Positions 1 to 7,839 of a stretch of DNA of 64,000 nt are shown here, piece after piece. The notes under the pieces were generated by a model. The model was given only the letters and a program-made list of their open reading frames with translations. It was not told where the DNA came from and made no database searches. This DNA is from an uncultured Christensenellaceae bacterium (lineage in GTDB: Bacteria > Bacillota > Clostridia > Christensenellales > Borkfalkiaceae). The stretch is taken from assembly GCA_910589015.1 (NCBI GenBank), contig CAJUSA010000001.1:189479-253478 (forward strand), given 5' to 3'. Position 1 is the stretch's first letter, and each line of letters opens with the position of its first letter. Made by a program: the position numbers and the translations under genes.

Positions 1-942
1 GTTGCGGCAACAACCCGTCGACAGGGGCGGAACAAAAATTCGGACGGCAGGAAAAAGCGTTCGTCTTTCCGCAAAAGCGGTTACGAAGGTTTGCTCTGGA
101 TCTTGCCTGCGGCGGTGCTTCTTCTCATCTTCAGTTATTATCCGCCGCTCGACGCGTTTTATCATTCGCTTACCGACTGGAACGGCACGACGGCGCACTT
201 TATCGGGTTCGATAACTTCGTGCGGGTGTTCCGCGATACGCTCTTCTGGCGTTCGTTCGGCACCATGCTCTTTCTCACGCTGTCGTGCATGATCATCGGC
301 AATATCTGCACTCTTCTGCTTGCCGAGCTTATCTATAACAACAAAAGTAAGCGCATGAGTTCGTTTTTCCGCTTTATGTATGTGCTGCCCGCCATTATCC
401 CCGGCATCGTGACGATCATGCTGTGGGGTAAGATCATCCTTACGGGCTCGCCGAGCGGGATCATGAACACGATCGTCGGCTGGTTCGGCGTATCGCCGCA
501 GGGGTGGTTCTATGCCGAAAACACCGTGCTGGCGTCGATCATTCTTTACGGTTTTCCGTGGATGGGCGGCACGAGTTTCCTCATCTACCTCGCGGGACTG
601 AACGGCATCGACGAATCGATCATCGAAGCGGCGAAACTCGACGGTATTTCTACCTTTCAGCGTATTATCATGATCGATCTTCCCCTCATCAAAGGGCAAC
701 TCAAATACTTTTTGATCATGGGGCTGATAGGCGGGATTCAGGGCTACACACTGCAATACGCTATCACGAACGGCGGACCGGGCGACAGCTATGTATCCAT
801 GGTGCCGGGGTATTATTTGTACAAAGCGGCGATGAACGATTCGGAATACGGCTATTCGTGCGCCATGGGCGTGGTGCTCTTTGTCATCATTCTCGCGATC
901 ACCGTCATCAACAACAAATTTATCAAAACGGAGGAAGAGTAA
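1..942 (+). CDS. ABC sugar transporter permease, MalF/UgpA type (5' end outside window)
   Basis: Inner-membrane subunit of a carbohydrate ABC importer. The frame is open from the first base, with a basic stretch (KKRSSFRKSGYEG) before the first membrane segment LLWILPAAVLLLIF, so the true start lies upstream; the TTG at 91 is only an internal codon. About six hydrophobic segments are visible, with the cytoplasmic EAA loop near the C-terminus (EAAKLDGISTFQRIIMIDLP) that docks onto the ATPase. The stop TAA shares its last base with the ATG of the second permease (TAATG), so the two are translationally coupled. No ATPase or classical solute-binding protein is in the window; these may lie upstream, or a shared MsmK-type ATPase may serve it. 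Substrate is inferred from the downstream GH65 and pgmB genes as a glucoside. Confidence 0.9.
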   Translation, partial: VAATTRRQGRNKNSDGRKKRSSFRKSGYEGLLWILPAAVLLLIFSYYPPLDAFYHSLTDWNGTTAHFIGFDNFVRVFRDTLFWRSFGTMLFLTLSCMIIGNICTLLLAELIYNNKSKRMSSFFRFMYVLPAIIPGIVTIMLWGKIILTGSPSGIMNTIVGWFGVSPQGWFYAENTVLASIILYGFPWMGGTSFLIYLAGLNGIDESIIEAAKLDGISTFQRIIMIDLPLIKGQLKYFLIMGLIGGIQGYTLQYAITNGGPGDSYVSMVPGYYLYKAAMNDSEYGYSCAMGVVLFVIILAITVINNKFIKTEEE

Positions 943-1832
943 TGGAAAACGAAATGACCGCCTCCGCGGAATGCGCGCAACCCGCGCCCGAAAAAAAGAA
1001 AAAGCCGATCAGGATCCGTCCTGCGCAGATCATTCTCAACGCCGTCACGATCATTCTGTTGCTGTTTACGCTCTTTCCGTTCTATGTAATGGTCATCAAC
1101 GCCTTCAAAACGCCTACGCAGTTTCTCGTCGATCCGCTGGGTCTGCCCACCGAATGGGTGTTCAATTACTTCCGCTTCGCGTGGGAATACGTCAAGAGTT
1201 ATTTCGTCAATACGATCATCATTGCGGCGGCGGAAGTCGTGTTCGCCGTCATCGTCAATGCGGCGGCGGCTTACGGTTTTTCGCGGTTCCGCTTTAAGGG
1301 GCGCGACGCGCTCTTCATGGGCATTCTCGCGATCATGATGATCCCCGGCGTGTTGACGCTCATTCCGCAGTATGCGCTCGTGCACAACATGGGGCTTACG
1401 GGTTCGCTCTTCGGCGTCATTCTGCCGCAGATCGCCTCGCCCTTCAATATCTTCCTGCTCAAAAACTTTTTGCAGGGATTGCCGCAGGAAGTGTTCGAGG
1501 CGGCGGAAATCGACGGCGCGTCGGGCGTGACCAAATTCTTCCTGTTCGCCGTGCCTCTTTCCAAACCCATTCTGTTCACGGTGGGGCTGACGACGCTCAT
1601 GGGCTGTTGGAACGATCTGATCTGGCCCCGCCTGATCCTGCTGGGGCATGAAGATTTGTATACGATCAGCGTGGGCATCATGGAACTGACGAACATGTAC
1701 GGCAACGAATCGTTCGGCATGGGCGTGCCGCTCGCGGCATACTGCATCGTTTCGATCCCGTTGCTCGTAGCGTTCTTCTGCACGTCGAAGCAATTCATAA
1801 AAGGGCTTTCGGCGGGCGCGATCAAAATGTAA
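942..1832 (+). CDS. ABC sugar transporter permease, MalG/UgpE type
   Basis: Second membrane subunit of the sugar ABC importer, 296 aa. The start at 942 overlaps the preceding stop (TAATG) and gives MENEMTAS; a longer in-frame reading from 504 runs through the first permease gene and is rejected. A Lys-rich cytosolic N-terminus (EKKKKPIRIR) precedes the first membrane helix. Six hydrophobic segments and an EAA loop (EAAEIDGASGVTKFFLFAVP) are visible, and the C-terminus FIKGLSAGAIKM is typical of the MalG-like family (…KGLTAGAVKG). It pairs with the 1-942 product to form the translocation channel. Confidence 0.93.
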   Translation: MENEMTASAECAQPAPEKKKKPIRIRPAQIILNAVTIILLLFTLFPFYVMVINAFKTPTQFLVDPLGLPTEWVFNYFRFAWEYVKSYFVNTIIIAAAEVVFAVIVNAAAAYGFSRFRFKGRDALFMGILAIMMIPGVLTLIPQYALVHNMGLTGSLFGVILPQIASPFNIFLLKNFLQGLPQEVFEAAEIDGASGVTKFFLFAVPLSKPILFTVGLTTLMGCWNDLIWPRLILLGHEDLYTISVGIMELTNMYGNESFGMGVPLAAYCIVSIPLLVAFFCTSKQFIKGLSAGAIKM

Positions 1833-1850
1833 AACAAAAAGGGGGTTACG

Positions 1851-2894
1851 ATGAAAAGAATTTTCAAAACGGCGGCTGCCGCCTTGTTGCTTGCGGCGTT
1901 TGTGTTGCCTGCGGCGGCGTGCGGCGGCACGCAGGACGGCGGCGAAGAGCACTACCGCGAACGCCTTTCCGATACGACCTTTCAGGAAGGGTTGAGCGTT
2001 TCGGGCTTGCAGTCGATGAACGTCAGCCGTACCTGGTGGAAGTACCGCGGCACCGCGAACGAAACAATCACGCCGTACTGGGAACTCGGGCAGTATTGCG
2101 ATCTTTCGACGACGCGCTACCGCAAGGACGCCGACGGCAACGACGTATGGCGTTACGACGCGACGAAAAACGACCTCACGTTGGGCACGATCTTCGACGA
2201 AGGATACGGCATCGAGGGCGTTGACGGAGATTACGAAACGCTGACCAATCAGTCGGGCAGTAAATATGTATCGGTCAAACGCGCCACGGGCGAGATCAAC
2301 CTCAACGTCGATACAAGCAAGGAATATCTCGACGAGGCGGGCAACATTTCGCCGCGCCGCAACGGCGAGGACTGGGTGCACCTGATTTTAGGGCAGAGCG
2401 CGGGCGGCGTGGTCATCGCCGATTATTCGGAAATCTGGGTGGAACTCGATTTCTGTTTAACGCAGACCGAAATTATCAACGAGGCGGGCGGGGCAAGTCA
2501 GTTTCAGTGGATTTTTTCGGTGAAGGATAACGACAGCGTCGTGGGCGATTATTTCTGGTTCAATATCACGCTGTACGACAACCGTTACCCTTCCTTCCCC
2601 GGCGGCGGACAGTTCGACAGCGGCAAAGCCGATGCGACAAACAAATTCATTTACGCGCCTTCGAGCGATAAGCTCTACGAAGGGGAAATCGAGAGCGGCA
2701 AGGAATACAAGGTGCGCCTGAATATCCGTCCGCTGTTGGAAGAGGCGTTTTCGATCGCCAAAGGAAAAGGCGCGCTCGAACAGTCGCAATTTACTTCGAT
2801 GGCGCTCAATTCCCTCAATATCGGCTGGGAAGTGACGCACGTTGCCAGGATGGGCGTGAAAATATCGCACATATCCCTCAAAACCAAGGAATAA
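1851..2894 (+). CDS. Lipoprotein of an unrecognised four-member family (copy 1)
   Basis: 347 aa. The signal peptide ends in a lipobox (VLPAAAC, Cys near residue 24), so the protein should be anchored on the outer face of the membrane. I do not recognise the family. Three other products here (2905, 3776, 11376) share the same ordered marks: a Trp-x-His/Cys-Ile/Leu-Ile motif followed by Gln (here WVHLILGQ), QFQWIF, an FWF motif, a YDNR motif, an N-K-F-I-Y motif and a closing NIGWEVT block. The many short aromatic-rich strands suggest an all-beta, perhaps carbohydrate-binding or hydrolytic fold; this is inference. It follows the permeases by 18 nt with a GGGGG ribosome site, so it is probably co-transcribed and may act on or bind the imported sugar. 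Confidence 0.8.
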   Translation: MKRIFKTAAAALLLAAFVLPAAACGGTQDGGEEHYRERLSDTTFQEGLSVSGLQSMNVSRTWWKYRGTANETITPYWELGQYCDLSTTRYRKDADGNDVWRYDATKNDLTLGTIFDEGYGIEGVDGDYETLTNQSGSKYVSVKRATGEINLNVDTSKEYLDEAGNISPRRNGEDWVHLILGQSAGGVVIADYSEIWVELDFCLTQTEIINEAGGASQFQWIFSVKDNDSVVGDYFWFNITLYDNRYPSFPGGGQFDSGKADATNKFIYAPSSDKLYEGEIESGKEYKVRLNIRPLLEEAFSIAKGKGALEQSQFTSMALNSLNIGWEVTHVARMGVKISHISLKTKE

Positions 2895-2904
2895 GGAGGG
2901 CAAG

Positions 2905-3753
2905 ATGGAACTGTTGCGTAATCTTGATTTTTCCGACGGGTTCGAATTGCACCACGTTGAAAAACGCGTGACCAACCGACCCGTTGCCATATTCAATCTC
3001 AAAAACACGGCGAAGGCGTATCCCGCTTGGCAGCTTGCGCAATGGTGCTGCAAGCACAACCTTGCCGATGCGACCGAACGCGTTACGCAGAACGGCGCCT
3101 ACGTCATCGGTGACGCGAGCAAGTGCGTCACGGTCGACGTTGAACAGGGCACCATTTCGCTCGAACTCAACACTTCGGAAGAGTACACCGTGTCGCGTGT
3201 GGAAGGCGAGGGCTGGCCGCATATCCTCATCGAGCAGATCTTCGAAAAGAAAGTATCGGTGATGAACGCGAAGAAGATCGAGCTCGAAATCGAGCTGAGC
3301 ATCGATAAAGTGACCTGCCGCCAGAAGGAACCCGTCGAACACTACCACACGGCGCAGTTTTCCTGGATCTTCGCCCTTGCCGACCGCTCGGGCGGAACAG
3401 GCGACGGCGACTTTATCTGGTTCGGTTGCCCCGTATACGACTTCCGTTTTCCGCTGCCGGGCGAGTTCCGCGCAAAGGACGGCGGCAAACCCGAGAATAC
3501 GGGCAAATACATTTATTTCATTGATTCGCGCCATTACCTGAGCGAGCCCGTGGCGATCGGCAAACGCGTTCGGCTGAAAATCGACGTCACGCAGCACATG
3601 AAAGAGGCGATCCGCGACGCCAAAGCCAAGGGCTATCTGCCCGAAAGCAGGGCGGAAGATATCGTTCTCGAAAATAACAACCTCGGTTGGGAAGTAACGG
3701 GCACGTTCGACGTCGGGTTGACGTTTTACCGCCTGTCGGTCGACGTGCAGTAA
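2905..3753 (+). CDS. Cytosolic member of the four-member family (copy 2)
   Basis: 282 aa, starting MELLRNLDFSDG directly after a GGAGGG ribosome site. It has no signal peptide or lipobox, unlike its three paralogues. The conserved core is intact: AWQLAQWC, GWPHILIEQ, AQFSWIF, IWFGC, YDFR, NTGKYIY and NNLGWEVTGTFDV. It begins exactly where the mature domain of the lipoprotein copies begins (LRDMNFSRG in copy 3, LRDVLFENG in copy 4), so this is a complete domain without an export signal. Being cytosolic argues for an enzymatic or sugar-handling role on the imported substrate rather than only surface capture. Function unknown. Confidence 0.8.
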   Translation: MELLRNLDFSDGFELHHVEKRVTNRPVAIFNLKNTAKAYPAWQLAQWCCKHNLADATERVTQNGAYVIGDASKCVTVDVEQGTISLELNTSEEYTVSRVEGEGWPHILIEQIFEKKVSVMNAKKIELEIELSIDKVTCRQKEPVEHYHTAQFSWIFALADRSGGTGDGDFIWFGCPVYDFRFPLPGEFRAKDGGKPENTGKYIYFIDSRHYLSEPVAIGKRVRLKIDVTQHMKEAIRDAKAKGYLPESRAEDIVLENNNLGWEVTGTFDVGLTFYRLSVDVQ

Positions 3754-3775
3754 GCGCGTTCGAAAAGGGGAAAAC

Positions 3776-4894
3776 ATGAAAAAAATAAAAAAAGGAATTG
3801 CTTTGATTATGGCATTGAGTTTGGCAGGCGTGTTCGTCGGTTGCGGCGGAAGCGCGGGAAATCCCGGCGGGGAACTTCCGCCGATCATCGACGAAACGCC
3901 CGAATGGCAGAAGATCGGGCAGGAAGATACGCTCATCGAGCGCCCGCTCGTCAACGACGGAAAGGTGCAGGAAATTCTGCGCGACATGAACTTTTCGCGC
4001 GGGCTCGACGTTTCGAAGTTTCATTCCAACACCTCGGGCGGCATTCCCGAGGGTACGCTCGACTTCGGCGGAAAATGCGCCGCGGGCGGCGCGGTGTGGA
4101 GTATGGGGCAGTGGGGGTGCACGATCTCGCTCATGGACGCGGATTTCGTGCGCGACGGCTCGCGCGTCAGTTACGACGACGGCAGCAAGCTCTATGCTTT
4201 CGACGCCGCCAAAACGGGCAATATTTCGCTTGCGATCAAGGGCAGCGCGGAATACGGCAAGGACGAGAACGGCGAATACCGCGACCGTTTGCAGGCAGTC
4301 GAAAACTGGCCGCACAATATCATCGGGCAGAGCATTCCCCAAAATTTGGGCGAGGTAAAGGGCGCCGACCGTTTGATGTGGGAATGCGAATACACCGTTA
4401 CGCAGTGCGATCGTCTTACGAAGTACCCCGTCAATAAAGATCTGCATGCGGCGCAGTTTCAGTGGTTCGTTTCCATGTATAACAACAACCCGAACACCGA
4501 AAGTTACCGACAGTCGGTGTGGTTCGGGTTCAGCATGTTCGATACGCGCAGTATGAACGCCTGCCCCGCGGGCATGGCTGCGTTCGACGGCGGCAAAGAG
4601 GACAACACGGGCATGTTTATTTATATGTTTTCGCTGGCGCAGGCAGACGATACGCTCGAATGGAACGTGATCGAAAAGCCTACTTCGGTCGTGGGGCAGC
4701 GCCGCACGGTGAAGGTCGACGTGTTGCCCTTCATCAAAGCGGGCGTCGCGTCGGCGCAGAGAAAGGGCGCCCTCAAAGGCGCGACGTATGAAGACATGGT
4801 GTTCGGTTCCACCAACATCGGTTGGGAAATTCCGGGCAGTTACGACGTCAGCGTGGACATTCACGCCATGAACATGTATAAGGTGTTCGAATAA
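3776..4894 (+). CDS. Lipoprotein of the four-member family (copy 3)
   Basis: 372 aa. The N-terminus MKKIKKGIALIMALSLAGVF is followed by VGCGG, a lipobox with Cys near residue 23, so it is predicted to be a surface lipoprotein. Core family marks: ILRDMNFSRGLD, WSMGQWG, NWPHNIIGQ, AAQFQWFVS, VWFGF, FDTR, GGKEDNTGMFIYM and TNIGWEIPGSYDV. It is longer than copy 2 by the signal peptide, a short linker and an insertion near the middle. It lies 22 nt after copy 2 and is the last gene of the first half of the locus; a repeat-rich gap follows. Function unknown. Confidence 0.8.
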   Translation: MKKIKKGIALIMALSLAGVFVGCGGSAGNPGGELPPIIDETPEWQKIGQEDTLIERPLVNDGKVQEILRDMNFSRGLDVSKFHSNTSGGIPEGTLDFGGKCAAGGAVWSMGQWGCTISLMDADFVRDGSRVSYDDGSKLYAFDAAKTGNISLAIKGSAEYGKDENGEYRDRLQAVENWPHNIIGQSIPQNLGEVKGADRLMWECEYTVTQCDRLTKYPVNKDLHAAQFQWFVSMYNNNPNTESYRQSVWFGFSMFDTRSMNACPAGMAAFDGGKEDNTGMFIYMFSLAQADDTLEWNVIEKPTSVVGQRRTVKVDVLPFIKAGVASAQRKGALKGATYEDMVFGSTNIGWEIPGSYDVSVDIHAMNMYKVFE

Positions 4895-4904
4895 AAAATC
4901 GGGT

Positions 4905-5096
4905 AGAGATGTTTCCGCTCGCTACGCTCGGTCAACATGACAAAAGTAAAACGCGGTCAACATGACAATAGAGTCGAAACGCAGGCAGTGTTACGTTGTC
5001 ATTTCGAGCGAAGTCGAGAAATCTGAAAAAGAAGAGATGTTTCCGCTCGCTACGCTCGGTCAACATGACAAAAGTAAAACGCAGTCAACATGACAA
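4905..5096. repeat. Tandem 64-nt direct repeat with REP-like inverted element between copies
   Basis: Two copies of a 64-nt segment (4905-4968 and 5033-5096) differ by one base. Each ends in the recurring CAACATGAC motif. Between them, 4997-5069 forms the same kind of imperfect palindrome (left half TGTCATTTCGAGCGAAGTCG, right half ending in CAACATGAC) found at 43341, 43473, 50818, 50905 and 60313-60485. The 286-bp gap holds no gene. Just before the next ribosome site, 5141-5165 can form a small bulged hairpin ending in six A residues. Confidence 0.85.
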
Positions 5097-5180
5097 GAGA
5101 GTGAAAACGCGGTCAACATGACAAAAAAATAAATAAGGAATTGAAAGCCGGAAAGGCTTCAAAAAATAGGAGGAAAAAGT

Positions 5181-7769
5181 ATGAAAAAGAAAAATGCAGC
5201 GGCAGGGATCCTCGCGGGCGTACTTGCCTGTTCTCTCGTAGGGGGGGGGTGTACATTACTGGGGGCAAATGCCGACGTAGTCGGCAGTAACGCCGCAGAA
5301 TGGGGTTCGATGTCCGGCTCGGCGGTTTACAGCGAAGACGGATTTGTCGAACTTTCGGGCAGCGGCTGGCTTTGCCGCAACTGGTATAACGATAAAGTGA
5401 AGTTAGACGGTTTGACGATTCAGATGAATGTTTCGAATTTCCCCGGCAATTCGTTCGGCGGATTTTATCTGGCGAACGACCAGAACGCTTATTTCGGCGA
5501 AGGCTCGCCGATCACGTTTTCCCACTGGCAGAATATGAACGGCTGGGGCACGAACCGTTTTTCGGTCGCAGCCAACCACGACGCAAACGGCACGCAGCTC
5601 ATCTATACCGACGAAGCTTGTACGCAAGCGGGTTTCGGTTATAACGGTCAAACATTCGTTATGATCATGAATATTGCCGAAGTAACGCATTACACGATTT
5701 CGTTTGAAAGCCACAGCGACACGGCTTATAAAGTGAGAATTGCGCTTTCCGACGCGGATGTGTTGCATACAAGCCATCCGAACTACGGTTCGGCGGACGG
5801 CAGTTACTGGTGTGACGGCTATATCAAAAAGGAAACGGTTGCATCGGTTCTCGATGCAGACGGTTATACGAAACTCTGTTTTTCCGTTCCGAACGATGCG
5901 GGCAAATTGAACGTGAAACTTTCCGACGACAATATCCGCGCTTATCATACCGAGCAGGTCGCCCCCGCGCAGGAAAAGGTGGAAGGTTACCGTCAGGCGG
6001 AAATTACCGACGAAACCACATATAACGCGGCAATGGAATTGCGCGAAACGGCGCTTACGGCGGTAAACGGCTTAAAAGCACGCGAAAAAGCCGAACTGAC
6101 GGAAGAGATCGAAACGATCGACGCCGCCTATAAGACCAACGAAACGGTGCAGACCGTCGTCAAAGGTTTGGTGCAGGCGAAAATCGACGAGGCAAGCGCC
6201 GCGTTCAACGCGATCTTCACCGACGAGAGCACGCTGAGCGCCGAAAGCATTGCCGCGGCGAATGCCAAAGTGCAAACCGCCGAAGCCGACTTCGACGGTA
6301 AGCGCGCCATGTTTTCCGCACAGACCGACGCCGCGCTTGCAGAGGGGATCGCACAGATCAAGTACGCTTCGCAAAAGATCGCGGTGCTCGAATGGATCGT
6401 CAACTACGAAACCTCGATCGAGGCGCTCGACGTTACTTCCGCCAACATCGGCGAAGAGATCGCCGCGGTCAAAGCGGTGAAAAACGCGTTCACGGGCGGC
6501 ACGATCGAAACCATTCTCAACGCGCTCGAAGAAGAGGACAAAACGGCGTATACCGCGCGTATCGCGGCGGCGGACGGCGTGCTGGCAACGAAAGAGGATT
6601 CGGCGGCGGTCGCGGTGAAAACGACCTACCTCGTCGCGTTTGAAGAAACGCTCGACAACCTGAATGCTTATTCCAAGATCAGGGCGGCGTTTGCGGCGAA
6701 GAAAACGCTGGAAGAGAACATTACGCTCACGCAAGAGGACGGCGAGCTTTATACCCGTTACACTACGGGCGTGGAAACGCTCTACACGGCGCTCGAAAGC
6801 TATGTTTCGAACGCGATCGCCTCGGTTTCCGAAGCGCTCGACGGTCAATTCGAAACGCTTTCTGCCTTTGCGGCGGTGCGTTCGGATTATCAATCCATTT
6901 CGCTCGATCTGCTCGGCGAGGACCGCGAACAAACGGCAACCGTTACCGCCGCATATACGGCGCTTACCGAAAAACTGCAAGCCAACTTCTGGTACAATCT
7001 CGGGCAAACTGGTCTTTCCGAAGTCGTGCAGAACGACAAAGGGGTGTACTTTGAAATGAACCCGCAGTTCCCCAACCGCATCAACTACAATAAACCGCTC
7101 GACTTGGCGAAGGGCACGGAGATCGTGGTCGAGTTCACCAACATTGCCTATTATAACGGCGACAAGACCGAGGACGGCACCTCGAAGGGCGCGAACAATC
7201 TTTCGATCAATTTCCTTAATCAACCCAATTCCTATAAATCGATGGCAGACGGCATCAATATCATCATCTGGCTGTTCGAAACGGAAAGCTCGGTGGATAT
7301 CGTCAACGGAAAAGATCAGTCGGTTGCGCGCGGCGTCATCGCCACCCCGCTCAACGGCGGCAAGCTGACCATTAGCTTAAAGCACGGTATTTATGAAGAT
7401 TTCGTTTCGGAAGAGCGTTACGCGGCGTATATCCTCACCATCAACGGTGTGGAAATTATCCTGAGCGATGCGCTTGCCGAGGCAAACGGCATTGCTCTGA
7501 TCGACGAGGCGTATTTCTCATTCGGCTCGTTTGCGGATTACAAAGTCGATCCCAACTGCTTTACGCTCGTCAGCGTCGACGGCGAATCGCTCGCAAAGAA
7601 AGCCGATACGCCCGTCGTTCCCGAACCGCCCCAGCCCGAACCGCCCGCCAAGAAGAGAGGGTGCAACTCGCAGATCGGCGCATACGGCGCGCTGGCGGCT
7701 TGTTTCGCGCTCGCCGCGGCAGGCGTTGCGGTAACGCTCGGCGTGAAATCGCGCAAGAGCAGAAAGTAA
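5181..7769 (+). CDS. Large surface protein with lectin-like ends, helical middle and C-terminal anchor
   Basis: 862 aa. The signal peptide (MKKKNAAAGILAGVLACSLV) is followed by ANA-DV, a plausible signal peptidase I site. Residues of about 30-260 are Trp/Gly/Asn-rich beta sequence resembling a concanavalin or LamG fold. About 265-600 is Ala/Glu/Lys-rich helical sequence of FIVAR/spectrin character. About 605-815 is a second beta domain. A Pro-rich stretch (PEPPQPEPPA) precedes KKRGCNSQIG, a hydrophobic segment and a basic tail KSRKSRK, so the C-terminus looks like a membrane or wall anchor without an LPxTG motif. A strong AGGAGG site precedes the ATG. Nine consecutive G residues (5241-5249) lie inside the signal-peptide codons. 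Likely a glycan-binding adhesin of the sugar locus; function not proven. Confidence 0.75.
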   Translation: MKKKNAAAGILAGVLACSLVGGGCTLLGANADVVGSNAAEWGSMSGSAVYSEDGFVELSGSGWLCRNWYNDKVKLDGLTIQMNVSNFPGNSFGGFYLANDQNAYFGEGSPITFSHWQNMNGWGTNRFSVAANHDANGTQLIYTDEACTQAGFGYNGQTFVMIMNIAEVTHYTISFESHSDTAYKVRIALSDADVLHTSHPNYGSADGSYWCDGYIKKETVASVLDADGYTKLCFSVPNDAGKLNVKLSDDNIRAYHTEQVAPAQEKVEGYRQAEITDETTYNAAMELRETALTAVNGLKAREKAELTEEIETIDAAYKTNETVQTVVKGLVQAKIDEASAAFNAIFTDESTLSAESIAAANAKVQTAEADFDGKRAMFSAQTDAALAEGIAQIKYASQKIAVLEWIVNYETSIEALDVTSANIGEEIAAVKAVKNAFTGGTIETILNALEEEDKTAYTARIAAADGVLATKEDSAAVAVKTTYLVAFEETLDNLNAYSKIRAAFAAKKTLEENITLTQEDGELYTRYTTGVETLYTALESYVSNAIASVSEALDGQFETLSAFAAVRSDYQSISLDLLGEDREQTATVTAAYTALTEKLQANFWYNLGQTGLSEVVQNDKGVYFEMNPQFPNRINYNKPLDLAKGTEIVVEFTNIAYYNGDKTEDGTSKGANNLSINFLNQPNSYKSMADGINIIIWLFETESSVDIVNGKDQSVARGVIATPLNGGKLTISLKHGIYEDFVSEERYAAYILTINGVEIILSDALAEANGIALIDEAYFSFGSFADYKVDPNCFTLVSVDGESLAKKADTPVVPEPPQPEPPAKKRGCNSQIGAYGALAACFALAAAGVAVTLGVKSRKSRK
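5241..5249 (+). repeat. G9 homopolymer in signal-peptide codons
   Basis: Nine G residues encode Gly-Gly-Gly at about residues 21-23 of the 5181-7769 product. Loss or gain of one G would frameshift the protein within its signal peptide, the arrangement known from phase-variable surface proteins. Confidence 0.8.
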
Positions 7770-7792
7770 GCTCTGTTTTCCCCCGAACAACG

Positions 7793-7814
7793 CGCCCCCT
7801 TTTTTAAGGGGGCG
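7793..7814 (+). other. Perfect 9-bp hairpin before the GH65 gene
   Basis: CGCCCCCTT and AAGGGGGCG flank a four-T loop. There is no T-run after it on the plus strand, so it is a weak candidate terminator; it may be an mRNA processing or stability element between the surface protein and GH65 genes. Confidence 0.45.
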
Positions 7815-7839
7815 TAGGGGGATATTTCGAGGAAAGAAT

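Noticed and set aside
504..941. N-terminal extension of the second permease
   Set aside because: The extension would read the first permease in another frame; the TAATG start fits the family.
852..2381. 509-aa reading frame on the minus strand
   Set aside because: Antisense to the permease and lipoprotein genes, Arg/His-rich, no start site or motif; a shadow caused by the GC-rich codon bias.
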